Positions 38,190-47,645 of a stretch of 64,000 nt of DNA are shown one piece after another. Origin of the DNA: Pseudarthrobacter sp. NamE5 (lineage in GTDB: Bacteria > Actinomycetota > Actinomycetes > Actinomycetales > Micrococcaceae); the NCBI RefSeq assembly GCF_005796225.1, contig NZ_VAHO01000008.1:62001-126000 (forward strand), given 5' to 3'. The notes beneath the pieces are model-generated. The model made no database searches and was not told where the DNA came from. It saw only the letters and a list, made by a program, of their open reading frames with translations. Made by a program: the position numbers and the translations under genes. The stretch's first letter is position 1, and the number at the start of each line of letters is the position of its first letter.

Positions 38190-39521
38190 CTAGTGGTGGC
38201 TGACGCCCAGCGGCCTGCCCTTGGTCTCCTTGGCCAGCACCACACCGATGGCCGAGATAACGCACAGGATCATGATGTAGATGCCGATCGAACCAGTCCA
38301 CTTAGTGGTCTGAAGCAGGGCTTCCGCGATGGTTGCGGCGAATGCCCCGCCCAGGATGGCGCCGAACGCGTACCCGATGGAGATGCCCGAGTACCGGACG
38401 TTGGCGGGGAACATCTCCGCATACATGGCTGACATGGGGCCGTAGGACAATCCGAGTCCGATGGTGAGGACAAACAGGGCAAGGCCATAAAGCCAGATGT
38501 TCTTTGTGTCGATGAGGGCGAACATCGGGATCATCCAGGCAAAGATGATGGCGTAGCCCGTCAGGAAGGTCTTGACCCGGCCGATCCGGTCCGAAAGCCA
38601 GCCGCCGGCCAGGGTGAAGATCAGCCAGCCGAAGGATGCGAGCGTGGTGGCCAGGAGCACCTGGGGCGTGGGCATCTGCAGCGTCCTGGTGGCGTAGGCG
38701 ATGAAGAAGGCAATCAGCAGGTAGCCTGCGGCGTTGTTGGCAATGAAGATCATGGTGGAGTACAGGACCGGCTTCTTGTGCTTGCGGACCAGTTCACCCA
38801 GGGGTGCCTTGCTTTCCTGCTTCCGCGCAGCCATCTCCTGGAAGACCGGGCTCTCGGCAACGGCCCGCCGGATCAGGTAACCCACCACGATGAGGATGAT
38901 GGAGAGCAGGAACGGCACCCGCCAGCCCCAGGACGCAAAGTCTTCCTTTGACATGCTGCTGTTGAGGAAGAACAGCAGCCCGGTGGCCAGGATCATGCCG
39001 ATCGGCACACCGATCTGCGGATAGGCACCAAACAGGCCTCGCTTGTTCAGGGGTGCATGCTCAACGGCCATCAGCGCCGCTCCGCCCCACTCGCCTCCGG
39101 CCGAGAAACCCTGGATCACGCGCAGCGTGATCAGCAGGACGGGAGCCCAGGCGCCGATCTGCGCGTAGGTGGGCAGCATGCCGATCAGGGCGGTGGCTGC
39201 CCCCATCATTACGAGGGTGAAGACGAGCATGGCCTTGCGGCCGAGGCGGTCACCCAGGTGGCCGGCAACGACCGCGCCCAGGGGCCGGAAGAGGAAACTG
39301 ATGCCAATCAGGGCAAACGAGAGGATCTGGGCCAGCCCGGGGTTTGATTGGTTCAGCGGCGCCAGGAACAGCGGTGACAGCAGCGTTGCGGTCAACTGCG
39401 CAAAGATGAAGAAGTCGTACCACTCGATGGTGGTGCCAACGAGGGTGCCGGCGAGGACCTTGCGCTCCTCCCGCCGGGAACTGGGACCGGCGAGGGTGTC
39501 CACCTTGGAAGGTGTGGTCAT
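38190..39521 (-). CDS. MFS transporter, metabolite:H+ symporter (MHS) family
   Basis: A 443-residue inner-membrane symporter with 12 TM helices. Family marks are GTTIEWYDFFIFAQLTATLLSPLF at TM1, GHLGDRLGRKAMLVFTLVMMGAATALIG between TM2 and TM3, and RVIQGFSAGGEWGGAALMAVEHAP. MHS proteins take up organic acids such as shikimate, alpha-ketoglutarate, citrate or proline/betaine. ATG 39521 has GGAG five bases upstream. Divergent from an IclR regulator, which fits control of an aromatic- or dicarboxylic-acid uptake gene. Confidence 0.92.
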   Translation of the reverse strand: MTTPSKVDTLAGPSSRREERKVLAGTLVGTTIEWYDFFIFAQLTATLLSPLFLAPLNQSNPGLAQILSFALIGISFLFRPLGAVVAGHLGDRLGRKAMLVFTLVMMGAATALIGMLPTYAQIGAWAPVLLITLRVIQGFSAGGEWGGAALMAVEHAPLNKRGLFGAYPQIGVPIGMILATGLLFFLNSSMSKEDFASWGWRVPFLLSIILIVVGYLIRRAVAESPVFQEMAARKQESKAPLGELVRKHKKPVLYSTMIFIANNAAGYLLIAFFIAYATRTLQMPTPQVLLATTLASFGWLIFTLAGGWLSDRIGRVKTFLTGYAIIFAWMIPMFALIDTKNIWLYGLALFVLTIGLGLSYGPMSAMYAEMFPANVRYSGISIGYAFGAILGGAFAATIAEALLQTTKWTGSIGIYIMILCVISAIGVVLAKETKGRPLGVSHH

Positions 39522-39570
39522 TGAAACTCCATTGTTCAAGGCAGCAGCGCTGCCGGGTCGCCTCAGAATT

Positions 39571-39584
39571 ACCGACAGAACGGT
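39571..39584 (-). promoter_or_regulatory. Possible TetR-type operator before the MHS symporter
   Basis: ACCG (39571-39574) and CGGT (39581-39584) flank six bases in ACCGACAGAACGGT, 50 bases upstream of the symporter start. The pattern resembles TetR-family operators, but no TetR gene is in the window and short arms arise by chance. Confidence 0.25.
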
Positions 39585-39719
39585 CAGTTAGTAAGCAGGG
39601 TACTACGAAAATGTGAGACACAACACGGTCCGGTGGAACTTTTATCTTCACCAAACGCCTCTGCCGCCGCTGGCGTTGGTGGCCGCACGCTAAGAACGGA
39701 TGGACCGTCGCGCGGAGCA

Positions 39720-39753
39720 GTTCTATATTGGAACCGTTGTTTCAATATAGAAC
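39720..39753. promoter_or_regulatory. Long palindrome between MHS symporter and iclR
   Basis: GTTCTATATTG (39720-39730) and CAATATAGAAC (39743-39753) are exact inverted repeats. Counting inward, the palindrome extends to 15-bp arms with one mismatch and a four-base centre. It is AT-rich in a GC-rich genome and lies between two divergent genes, the expected site of the IclR protein encoded next to it. The 39522-39821 gap holds this, the TetR-like site and a TAGGAT -10 (39809-39814), and no gene. Confidence 0.75.
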
Positions 39754-39821
39754 ATGTCCGGACTGAGAGACCATGACAAGAGGGGGCGGCACCTTCAGTA
39801 GCTGCACCTAGGATGGACACC

Positions 39822-40556
39822 ATGAATTCCACCGCCGCAGCCCCGGCCGGAGCAGCGCCGGCGCAGGCTTCCCCCTCCCAGACCCTCTCCCGTGGAATCC
39901 GTGTCCTGGAGATCCTGGCAGCCGCGCCGGGGCCGCTGACCATAGCGGAACTGGCAGAAGCAATGGGCGTGCACAGGTCGGTGGCATACCGCATCCTCCG
40001 GACGCTTGAGGACCACTCGCTGCTGGTAAGGGACGATGCCGGTCGCTTCCAGCCCGGTCCCGGGCTCGCGGTGCTGGCACGCGGCGTTTCGCGCAGCCTG
40101 CAGGCGGCGGCCCTCCCGGAACTGACGCATCTCGCCAACAGTCTGGACATGACGGCCTTCGTGGCCGTGTGGGACCATCATGACTGCATCACCCTGCTCA
40201 CCGTCGAGCCAAGGCATTCGGGAGCCACCGTTGCCCAGCATCCCGGCACCCGCCACCCCATCAACGCCGGCGCACCCGGCATTGCCATCCAGTCGTCGCT
40301 CACTGAAGCCGAATGGGAAAAGCTGGCCACCGGCATCCCCTACCGTCCCGAGGCTGCAGAGGCCCGCCGAACCGGATACTCCGCCAGCCACGACGAGGTC
40401 ATCCCCGGCGTTTCCTCCCTGGCCGCCCCCATCCGGGTTCCCGGCGCCCGGCCGGCCGCCCTCGCCGTCGTCTACATACGCTCGTCCCATCAACCCGTTG
40501 CAGTGGGTGCCGCCCTCGTCGAGAGCGCCCGCAGGATCGAGAAGCAACTGGCGTAG
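39822..40556 (+). CDS. IclR family transcriptional regulator
   Basis: A 244-residue regulator: N-terminal winged helix (TLSRGIRVLEILAAAPGPLTIAELAEAMGVHRSVAYRILRTLEDHSLLVRDDAGRFQ) and a C-terminal GAF-like ligand domain ending in LVESARRIEKQLA. The ligand is unknown; the divergent MHS symporter suggests an organic acid. ATG 39822 is chosen because TAGGAT (39809-39814) lies seven bases upstream (leaderless); ATG 39813 is a possible alternative. Confidence 0.92.
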   Translation: MNSTAAAPAGAAPAQASPSQTLSRGIRVLEILAAAPGPLTIAELAEAMGVHRSVAYRILRTLEDHSLLVRDDAGRFQPGPGLAVLARGVSRSLQAAALPELTHLANSLDMTAFVAVWDHHDCITLLTVEPRHSGATVAQHPGTRHPINAGAPGIAIQSSLTEAEWEKLATGIPYRPEAAEARRTGYSASHDEVIPGVSSLAAPIRVPGARPAALAVVYIRSSHQPVAVGAALVESARRIEKQLA

Positions 40557-40600
40557 GAACCCCCGTGCCAGGGGTGCTCCCGCGGAGCACCCCGGTTACC

Positions 40601-42031
40601 TCACGCCTTCAGGGCCCAGGCGCGGCTGCGGTGAAGCACGGCGGCGGCTCCCGCGCCCAGGAGCGCCAATGCCGCTGCCGCGCAGGCAGGGACGAGGAAG
40701 GCGGCAGTGTAGCCGGATGCCTCGGCAAAATGGCCGCCCAGGGATGAACCCAGTGCAGTGCCGGCCACGATGCCGCTGGCCAGTGCGGTCATCACCGTGC
40801 CGAGCCGTCCAGCCGGAGCCAACGTGCCCCCTACCGCAAACACCGTCACCATGACCGGCCCCACCGGGAGCCCCAGGACCAGCAGCGCCGCCACCATTGC
40901 AGGCATCGATGACGGCAGGAGCAGCAGCAGGGCCAGCGCCGCCATCAGCGCGGCACAGAGCATCCATCGCCACGAAAGGCTGAAGCGACGGGGCCAATAG
41001 GCAACCGAGAGTGCTGCCACCGCTGAACTGAGCCCCATCGCTGCATACAGCAGGCCCGCCGCCTCCGAGCCGGCAAAGCCCGCTGAAAACGAACTCAGCG
41101 CAGCCTGCGTCGAGCCGAAGAAGGTTCCCATGCAGACCATGGCCAGCACCGGCAGCGCCACGGCCGGCGGAAGTCCGCGGGCCCTCTTTGTGCTGATTGC
41201 GTTTGTACTGGTTGCCGGGGCGCCGGGTCCGGAGCGGTGCAGGTGATTTCCGCGCGTCGTTTCATCGCCACCGTGTTCCCGGGGGCGGTGGGTCTGGACT
41301 GCGCGGTGGGTCCGGTGCACAGCGAACGCGGGAACCAGCGTTATGGTGAGCGCCACCGCCACGGCAAGCGGCAGCCAGGGAGCCACCAAACTGGCGAGGA
41401 TCCCCACCAGCGCAGGCCCCAGCACAAAGGTCACTTCGTCGGCGGTGCTTTCATAGGAAAGGGCGGTGTCCAGGTCCCGCGACCTCTCGGCAGCAGTCCC
41501 GCCGGAGGTGAGGGCCATCCAACGGACCCGGGCCAGTGGTCCGACCTGCGGGCAGCTGGCCCCGGACGCAAAGGCGGCGGCGAGCAGGGCCACTGTGGAT
41601 CCTCCGGCCCCTCCCGTTACCAGGGCGGCCAGGATGAGAGCCACGACGGCGATGCTGTTGAGAAGGGCGGCAGCCAAGAGCACGGGGCGTTGCCCCCGGC
41701 GGTCGGCAACGGCTCCAAGGACAGGGGCACCAAGGGCTGAACCAATGCCCACCGCCCCCGCTGCCGTTCCGCCCAGCGCATATGAGCCGCTCACAGACGT
41801 GACCAGGGTGAGCGTCCCTACCGTCAGCATGGCCAGTGGAAGCCGGGCAATCAAACCCAGGGGGATGAAGCTGCGGCCCGCCAGATGAGGCAACCGGGCA
41901 AATCTGCCGCGGGAGGCCGGGTTCTTGCGGGAGAAGGGCCCGCCAGCGGCGGAATCCGCGGTCTTCCCCTGTGCAGAAGGAGTGCCGGCGGGGAGGGCTT
42001 CGGTGCCGGCAGGTGAAGTGTGTGAAGTCAT
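40601..42031 (-). CDS. MFS transporter
   Basis: A 476-residue major facilitator superfamily protein, about 12 TM helices after a 50-residue hydrophilic N-terminus (MTSHTSPAGTEALPAG...). LGAPVLGAVADRRGQRPVLLAAALL is the TM2-3 motif A. It resembles drug or metabolite exporters rather than uptake systems; the substrate is unknown. ATG 42031 overlaps the stop of a nine-residue upstream ORF (AATGACT), so translation is probably coupled to it. The longer in-frame reading upstream contains the promoter and is rejected. Confidence 0.88.
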   Translation of the reverse strand: MTSHTSPAGTEALPAGTPSAQGKTADSAAGGPFSRKNPASRGRFARLPHLAGRSFIPLGLIARLPLAMLTVGTLTLVTSVSGSYALGGTAAGAVGIGSALGAPVLGAVADRRGQRPVLLAAALLNSIAVVALILAALVTGGAGGSTVALLAAAFASGASCPQVGPLARVRWMALTSGGTAAERSRDLDTALSYESTADEVTFVLGPALVGILASLVAPWLPLAVAVALTITLVPAFAVHRTHRAVQTHRPREHGGDETTRGNHLHRSGPGAPATSTNAISTKRARGLPPAVALPVLAMVCMGTFFGSTQAALSSFSAGFAGSEAAGLLYAAMGLSSAVAALSVAYWPRRFSLSWRWMLCAALMAALALLLLLPSSMPAMVAALLVLGLPVGPVMVTVFAVGGTLAPAGRLGTVMTALASGIVAGTALGSSLGGHFAEASGYTAAFLVPACAAAALALLGAGAAAVLHRSRAWALKA

Positions 42032-42057
42032 TCCGGGCTCGCAAAGATCATGCGCAT
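42028..42057 (-). CDS. Nine-residue upstream ORF of the MFS transporter
   Basis: MRMIFASPE, with a strong GGAGG site six bases before its ATG (42057). Its stop codon TGA overlaps the ATG of the MFS gene. The main gene itself has only a weak ribosome-binding site, so ribosomes ending the small ORF would restart there. It may be a regulatory leader; the amino-acid content suggests no specific stall signal. Confidence 0.55.
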   Translation of the reverse strand: MRMIFASPE

Positions 42058-42077
42058 CGTCCCTCCTCCCGATGCGC
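42052..42077 (-). promoter_or_regulatory. Hairpin holding the uORF ribosome-binding site
   Basis: GCGCATC (42071-42077, minus strand sense) pairs with GATGCGC (42052-42058) around a 12-base loop that contains the GGAGG ribosome-binding site; the uORF start codon is in the stem. A TATACT -10 box lies about 30 bases upstream. Folding could limit access of ribosomes and so control the MFS gene. Confidence 0.45.
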
Positions 42078-42206
42078 GCAACCCGGTAACTGTCACAGTA
42101 TATCCGGCCCGCCGGTGGTGCATTGCCGTGCTGCCGCCGGTGCTTTCCCTGCCGCCGGTGCATTTCCGGGCTGCCGGCGGGGGCCTTCCGTAATCCCGGC
42201 GTCGAA

Positions 42207-45200
42207 CTACTCTGGCGCCTCCAGGGAGTCCGAAATCCGCAGGGTTGACCCGTTACGGCCTTTGAGGACCTGGAGCTGGGCTCCGATCCGCTGCTTCATC
42301 TCCGCAACATGGCTTACCAGCCCGACAACCCGGCCGCCATCCCTCAGTCCTTCGAGGGCGTCCATGACCTGTTCGAGGGACTGCTCATCCAGGCTCCCGA
42401 ACCCCTCGTCGACGAACAGTGTCTCGATCTCCACTCCGCCGGCTTCCTGCTGAACCACATCGGCCAGGCCCAGCGCCAGGGACAGCGAGGCCATGAATGA
42501 CTCTCCTCCGGAAAGGGTGGAGGTATCGCGGCGGTGCCCCGTCCACTGGTCCACCACCTCCAGGCCGAGCCCGGATTTTGCGCCGCGTGCTGCCTTGGCG
42601 TCAGTGTGCTGCAACAGGTACCTTCCATCGCTCATGGCAACCAGGCGCTCTGAGGCTGCGAGGGCAACCTGCTCCAGGCGGGCGGCAAGGACATAGCTGT
42701 TCAGGCTCATCCGGTAGGTGTTCTCGCCGCGGCCGGCGGCGGCGTCGGCCAGCCCGGCCAGCATCTGCGCCCGCTCCGCAGGCTGCCGTGCCGCCCCTGC
42801 CAGTTCTTCGTATTCTGCCCTGAGACCTTGCAGCGACGCCAGGCACCGGGCCGCCAGGCCCGCAGCCAGGTCCGCGTCCCGTGCCTCCTGCAGGGCAGCG
42901 GCGGCAGCGTCTCGGAGGGCGGCAAGCCGCTCGCCGTCCACGTCATAACCGGCGTCCTTTTCCTCCACCGCCAGCACGATGTCCTCGGACATGAACAGTT
43001 CCGCTACGCGGGCTGCCTCGTCCTGCGCCGCCCGCACTTCTGCCTCCAGTGCCGCTGCCTCGGGCGCGGCCAGCAACTGTTCGCGGGCCTCATCCGCTGT
43101 TGCAAAGCCGGCCGCCGGCAGCGCGAGCTCCAGCTGCTGCCTCGCCTCTCCGGCGTGTGCCTCAGCCGTTTCAAGCTGGGCCTGCGCTTCCACCGCCTTG
43201 TCCAGCACCGCCACGGCATTCTCCAGCGCCCGCAGCCGTTGGGAAAGCCCCCGGTGCCCTCCCCGCAGCCCCGCCAGCGACTGGTCAAGGGCGGAGTACT
43301 GTTCGGTCAGGTCGGTCAGCAGTGCAACTGTACGCGCCAGTTCCGACTCTGCGCCGGACCGGGTTTCCTCTGCCGCCGCTACAGCAGCCTCCAGTTCATC
43401 CAGTTGCAGGCGCACCGATTCCAGTTCTGCCACTGCCTCTTCTGCATCGGCGGCGGCCAGACGGGCATTTTCAGCTGCACGGAGGGCGTCGTCCGCGGCA
43501 GTGTCACCGCCCTGCCCGGCCAGCACTGCCACCCGCTGGTTGGCTTCCGCCAGCTGTTCGGCCACGCGGCTGAAGGCTGCCTCCGCCGCTTCATACTCAA
43601 GCCGGGCGTCTTCCTCTTCCTGGGCCAGCCCCGGACCGGCGGAACCTCCCGAGGCGGGACCGGGATGGTCCGGGCTGCCGCAAACCGGGCATTGTTCCCC
43701 TGCCACCAGCTTGGCCGCCAGCTCAGCTGCGGCGTTGGCCAGCCGCAGTTCCCTTAGGTCCAGCCAGCGGCGTTTCGCCTCCAGCTGCTTCTCCCGCAAT
43801 TCGTCCCAATGGACCTTCACTGCCTCCTGGGCAGCCAGCGCCGACCCGTAGCGCTGGACAACATCCAGCAGCTCTTCCGCCGCAGCGGCTTCCTTTCGGC
43901 GCAGGGCCGCAGCCCCCGCGCGCTGCTCGAGTTTTTGCAGCCCGACCTGAAGGCGGGACCGCTCCTCCTGGAGCTTTTCCCGGCGCAGGCCGCTGTCAGC
44001 AACGGAAAGGGCCAGGTCTTCCTGCTTCTTTAGCAGCCCGCTGTGCCGCTTCCCCAGTGCCTGCAGCCGGTCCTCGTCCGGAAGTCTGGCCTCCACTACC
44101 GCGAGGAGGGAACGGAGCCGCCCCAGTTCAGCCGCGGCCCCGACTGCCGGCCCAGCCGCCTCCGGAGCACGTGCTCCTTGCGGCTCGAGGTCGAGTTGTG
44201 CCAGCTCCGTGCTTTCCCCCGCAGCCAGGGTAAGCAGGGTGAATGCAGATTCGGCAGCACTGGCTGCATTCCGGACCCTGGCCGCGCTGGCATCAAAGTT
44301 TTGCAGCTGCCCGTCCAGGACTGCAGCCTTTCGGTGCCGGGCAAGCCGGAGGAGCTGCTCGTCCAGGATCGGCGCCTGCTGCTCGGCGGCGGTTTGCCTC
44401 GCCGTCGCGGCATCAAGCCTGCGGCGCCTCTCCTCGCGCGCCGCTTCCTCATCCACGGACTCCCGGCACTGCCGGCTTGCGGTTTCGGCCAGTTCTGCAG
44501 CTCCAGCGAGCTCCCGCTGGCGGTCACGCACGGCATCCTCAAGCCAGCTCAGCCTTGCGGCGATATTTTCCGGCGGAGGGCCGCCGGTTCCGTTCAGGGT
44601 CAGGCGGGCGGCTTCTGCCTCCGCCCGCGCCGCCACCAGTTCAAGCCGGCCGGCAACAAGGGCAACTTCTTCCCTGGCTGCCTGCGACTGGCGGGACAGG
44701 TCCTGTTCCACTGCTTCGAACCGCTCAGTGCCGAAGAGTTTCTGCAACAGTTCCAGCCGTTCGGTGGCCTTGGAACGCAGGAAGGCAGCAAAGTCCCCCT
44801 GGGGCAGCAGGACCACACGGGTGAACTGCTCGCGGTCCATGCCCAGCAGCGCCAGTATTTCAGCGCCGGCTTCGTCGTTGCGGGCCGACTTTTCCGTCCA
44901 GATACCACCCACCCGTTCACGCAGCAGGGTCTTGGCCTGCTGCGTGGTGAAGCCGTTCTTTCCCCGGGCGCTGGGCTTGTCCCAGGCCGGCGACCGTGTC
45001 ACTTCCAGCCGGCGGCCCTGCGCCGAGAATTCACAGGTGACGGCGGGTTCCTGTGTTGGCTCGGCATGGTCGCTGCGGAGCCGCTTTCCGTCCTGCCGGG
45101 CTCCCGGGACCGAACCGTAAAGGGCGAAGCAGATGGCGTCCAAAACGCTGGTTTTTCCCGCTCCGGTGGGACCGTTGAGGAGGAAGAGGCCGTGGGCTCC

Positions 45201-45275
45201 AAGCCTGTCGAAGTCGATCTCCTCGGTGCCGGCAAAGGGACCGAAACCGGAAATGCTGAGGCGGTGGATCCTCAT
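42207..45275 (-). CDS. sbcC: Exonuclease subunit SbcC
   Basis: ATPase of the SbcCD (Mre11-Rad50-like) nuclease that opens hairpins and processes DNA ends. The 1022-residue SMC-like protein has Walker A NGPTGAGKTSVLDAI near residue 35, a first coiled coil, the zinc-hook motif CPVC at residues 529-532, a second coiled coil, the ABC signature LSGGESFMASLSLALGL (about 920) and Walker B TLFVDEGFGSLD near the end. ATG 45275 overlaps the sbcD stop by four bases (ATGA), so the two are coupled. Confidence 0.96.
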   Translation of the reverse strand: MRIHRLSISGFGPFAGTEEIDFDRLGAHGLFLLNGPTGAGKTSVLDAICFALYGSVPGARQDGKRLRSDHAEPTQEPAVTCEFSAQGRRLEVTRSPAWDKPSARGKNGFTTQQAKTLLRERVGGIWTEKSARNDEAGAEILALLGMDREQFTRVVLLPQGDFAAFLRSKATERLELLQKLFGTERFEAVEQDLSRQSQAAREEVALVAGRLELVAARAEAEAARLTLNGTGGPPPENIAARLSWLEDAVRDRQRELAGAAELAETASRQCRESVDEEAAREERRRRLDAATARQTAAEQQAPILDEQLLRLARHRKAAVLDGQLQNFDASAARVRNAASAAESAFTLLTLAAGESTELAQLDLEPQGARAPEAAGPAVGAAAELGRLRSLLAVVEARLPDEDRLQALGKRHSGLLKKQEDLALSVADSGLRREKLQEERSRLQVGLQKLEQRAGAAALRRKEAAAAEELLDVVQRYGSALAAQEAVKVHWDELREKQLEAKRRWLDLRELRLANAAAELAAKLVAGEQCPVCGSPDHPGPASGGSAGPGLAQEEEDARLEYEAAEAAFSRVAEQLAEANQRVAVLAGQGGDTAADDALRAAENARLAAADAEEAVAELESVRLQLDELEAAVAAAEETRSGAESELARTVALLTDLTEQYSALDQSLAGLRGGHRGLSQRLRALENAVAVLDKAVEAQAQLETAEAHAGEARQQLELALPAAGFATADEAREQLLAAPEAAALEAEVRAAQDEAARVAELFMSEDIVLAVEEKDAGYDVDGERLAALRDAAAAALQEARDADLAAGLAARCLASLQGLRAEYEELAGAARQPAERAQMLAGLADAAAGRGENTYRMSLNSYVLAARLEQVALAASERLVAMSDGRYLLQHTDAKAARGAKSGLGLEVVDQWTGHRRDTSTLSGGESFMASLSLALGLADVVQQEAGGVEIETLFVDEGFGSLDEQSLEQVMDALEGLRDGGRVVGLVSHVAEMKQRIGAQLQVLKGRNGSTLRISDSLEAPE

Positions 45276-46456
45276 CGTGATGCCTCCCGGACGCGCACAT
45301 TCTCGAGCGCCGATGCCAGCGCTGCCTTCTCGTTATCATCGGGCACCCTGCCGCGCACGTGCTCCAGGAAGCCGCAGCACACCGAGAGGTCGTCCGGCGC
45401 GTCAGCAAGCCTGCTGCTGTAACTCCTGATTGCAGCAGGTGCTCTGCCCTCCGGGTCAAACCCAAGGACCAGTGTGTCCGGAAACCTGGAACGCAGGCGC
45501 TCCATGGCCCTGGCCGGCCGCTGCGCATCAGTCAAAGTGATCTGGCAGTAGGCGGTTTCGGCCCACTGGTGTTCAGGCGCTTCCAAAAGCTCCGCGAGCG
45601 TACCCCGCAGCACCGCCAGTGCCCGCGGCGCCTCCCACAGGATTTCCGCCACCGAACTGACGCCGTCCGTGCCGATGTCCACCAGCCAGCCGCCTTTCCT
45701 GTGGGTGGCCTCGGAAAAGGAATAGGCCAGGGGCGAGCCCGAGTACCTCACCTGCGGCGAGAGTGCCTGGCGTCCGTGCAGGTGTCCCAGCGCTGTGTAG
45801 CTGAAACCGTCAAAGAGATCCAGCGGGACTGCGCCCACGCCGCCGATGCTGAGGTCGCGTTCGCTGTCCGAGCTGATCCCTCCGCTCGCAAATGTATGCG
45901 CCAGGACAACCGGATGGACAGTGGAGGAAGCTGACCGGCGTTCGATATCCTCGCGGATCAAGGCAGTGGCTGCACGGGTGACCTCGAAGTGGCTGGCAGT
46001 TTCCACCCCCAGTTGTTCGGCGACCAGCCGCGGCTCAAGCCAGGGTATGCCGTAGATGGCCACCACAGCTGCGGCCTGATCCCCGGCCCCAGGGTCCTCC
46101 AGCGGCAGCAGCAGCGGCTCGGCGAGGTCCGCCGGCCTGGTCCGGAGATGGACTCCCCCGCGCTCCAGGAGCCGGGAGGCGAAACCAAGACGGATGGCCG
46201 AATCGTGGTTCCCGCTGGTGAGCACCACTTTGGCTCCTGCCGAAGTCAGCCGGACCAGGGCCTCGTCCAGCAGGTTCACCACGTCCACGCCGGGAAGGGC
46301 GCGATCGTAGACGTCGCCTGCTACCAGGACGACGTCAACGCTGTGCCGGCTGACGGCTCCGACCAGCTGGTCGACAAAGTGGCGCTGTGCATCCAGCATG
46401 CCAACGCCGTGGAAGGACCGCCCCAAGTGCCAGTCGGATGTGTGAAGTAACCGCAT
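45272..46456 (-). CDS. sbcD: Exonuclease subunit SbcD
   Basis: Mn-dependent nuclease subunit of SbcCD. The 394-residue protein carries the calcineurin-like metal motifs: TSDWHLGRSFHG, VVLVAGDVYDRA, LTSGNHDSAIRLGFAS and LAHTFASGG, LGHLHGRQ. Start ATG 46456: TAGCTT (46463-46468) lies six bases upstream, so the mRNA is probably leaderless. First gene of the sbcDC operon. Confidence 0.96.
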   Translation of the reverse strand: MRLLHTSDWHLGRSFHGVGMLDAQRHFVDQLVGAVSRHSVDVVLVAGDVYDRALPGVDVVNLLDEALVRLTSAGAKVVLTSGNHDSAIRLGFASRLLERGGVHLRTRPADLAEPLLLPLEDPGAGDQAAAVVAIYGIPWLEPRLVAEQLGVETASHFEVTRAATALIREDIERRSASSTVHPVVLAHTFASGGISSDSERDLSIGGVGAVPLDLFDGFSYTALGHLHGRQALSPQVRYSGSPLAYSFSEATHRKGGWLVDIGTDGVSSVAEILWEAPRALAVLRGTLAELLEAPEHQWAETAYCQITLTDAQRPARAMERLRSRFPDTLVLGFDPEGRAPAAIRSYSSRLADAPDDLSVCCGFLEHVRGRVPDDNEKAALASALENVRVREASR

Positions 46457-46513
46457 GTCCCTAAGCTATCGGCCGGCACGGACAACCGGCGCAACGTCAA
46501 ACATCACCAAGGC

Positions 46514-47485
46514 TCAGCCCCGCTTGCCTTCAAAGAACTCCTGGGCTTCACTGCCGGGCCGCCCGGAGCCGTCCCCGCCCTGGTGCACGTGCCCGGGGGC
46601 GCCCGCAGCTTCCGGCGAGGCATCGGTCCCGCCCGATCGGTTTGGTTCCAGTGCTGCAGCAGGGCGCGTGTTCCCGGGAACGTCGTCAGTACCGGGTCCG
46701 AAGCTTCTGAACACCAGCCCCGCAAGAGCGGCGCCCACCAACGGAGCGGCGAGGAAAACCCACAGCTGTTCAAGGGCCCAGCCGGAACTGAAGACAGCGG
46801 AAGAAACAGCGCGGGCAGGATTGTACGGCAGATTGCCTACGGACTGTCCCAGCTGCAGCAGGACTGCAAAGGACAGGCCGACGGCGACGGGCGCCGCGGC
46901 CCCATGGCTGACGGAGGCGCCGCTACCCGGGACGCCCTCCCTGCTGCGGGCGCCGGCCCTGCCGGACGTGCCCAGGAAGACCGCGACGATAATGGCGGCA
47001 CCGAGCATTTCAAGAAGCAGCGCCGCCGCCAGCGGAGCCTGGATGATGGAATGCTCGCCAAAACCGGCGGTGACCGTGTCGAAAGCCGTCCGGCTGTCAG
47101 CGATGCCCGGAAGGGTCCGCAGGACGCCGAACAGTGCCAGGGCACCGGCAAGTCCCCCGCCCAGCTGTGCTGCTGCGTAGGCCGCAGCAGCGCCTGCCTG
47201 GATGCGGCCGGCCAGCAGGTGTCCCACAGTGATGGCCGGATTGAAGTGCCCGCCCGAGACGTGGGAAAAAGCGAGCATGCCGGCGGTAACGGCCAGGCCG
47301 GCAGCAAGGGCAGCAGGCAGGGGGCTGGAGTCCGGGATGGTGAACAGCGGAACGCCGAGACCGGCCACCACAATGAACAGGCTGCCGAATGCCTCGGCCG
47401 CCAGCCTTGGCAGGAGCCCGGGACGTGAATCTGCTGGGGTTCCCGGTTGCAGTGCGTCGCTATGGTCGATGGCGGGGGTGCTCAT
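46514..47485 (-). CDS. Aquaporin-family channel
   Basis: A membrane channel of the MIP family (323 residues) with six TM helices and both half-helix motifs: NPA at 82-84 (GGHFNPAITVGHL) and NPA at 222-224 (YNPARAVSSAVF). The residues around the pore (His before FNPA, small residues near NPARA) favour a water channel, though glycerol cannot be ruled out. After about residue 260 a Gly/Pro/Ser-rich hydrophilic tail of some 60 residues continues, unusual for the family. ATG 47485 has an AAGGG site. Confidence 0.92.
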   Translation of the reverse strand: MSTPAIDHSDALQPGTPADSRPGLLPRLAAEAFGSLFIVVAGLGVPLFTIPDSSPLPAALAAGLAVTAGMLAFSHVSGGHFNPAITVGHLLAGRIQAGAAAAYAAAQLGGGLAGALALFGVLRTLPGIADSRTAFDTVTAGFGEHSIIQAPLAAALLLEMLGAAIIVAVFLGTSGRAGARSREGVPGSGASVSHGAAAPVAVGLSFAVLLQLGQSVGNLPYNPARAVSSAVFSSGWALEQLWVFLAAPLVGAALAGLVFRSFGPGTDDVPGNTRPAAALEPNRSGGTDASPEAAGAPGHVHQGGDGSGRPGSEAQEFFEGKRG

Positions 47486-47645
47486 GGTAGGACCCTTAAG
47501 TAGTCAAAAGGTGTTGGTGCTGCCGCCGGGCAACCCCACCATTATTCCAGCCGCAACTGAACGTTTGCTGAGGCAGCGCACTTGCGGGCAGGCGATGCCC
47601 GGCAGGCGTGCGGGCGGGGTTTTGCAGCCGCGGTAAATTTACAGG

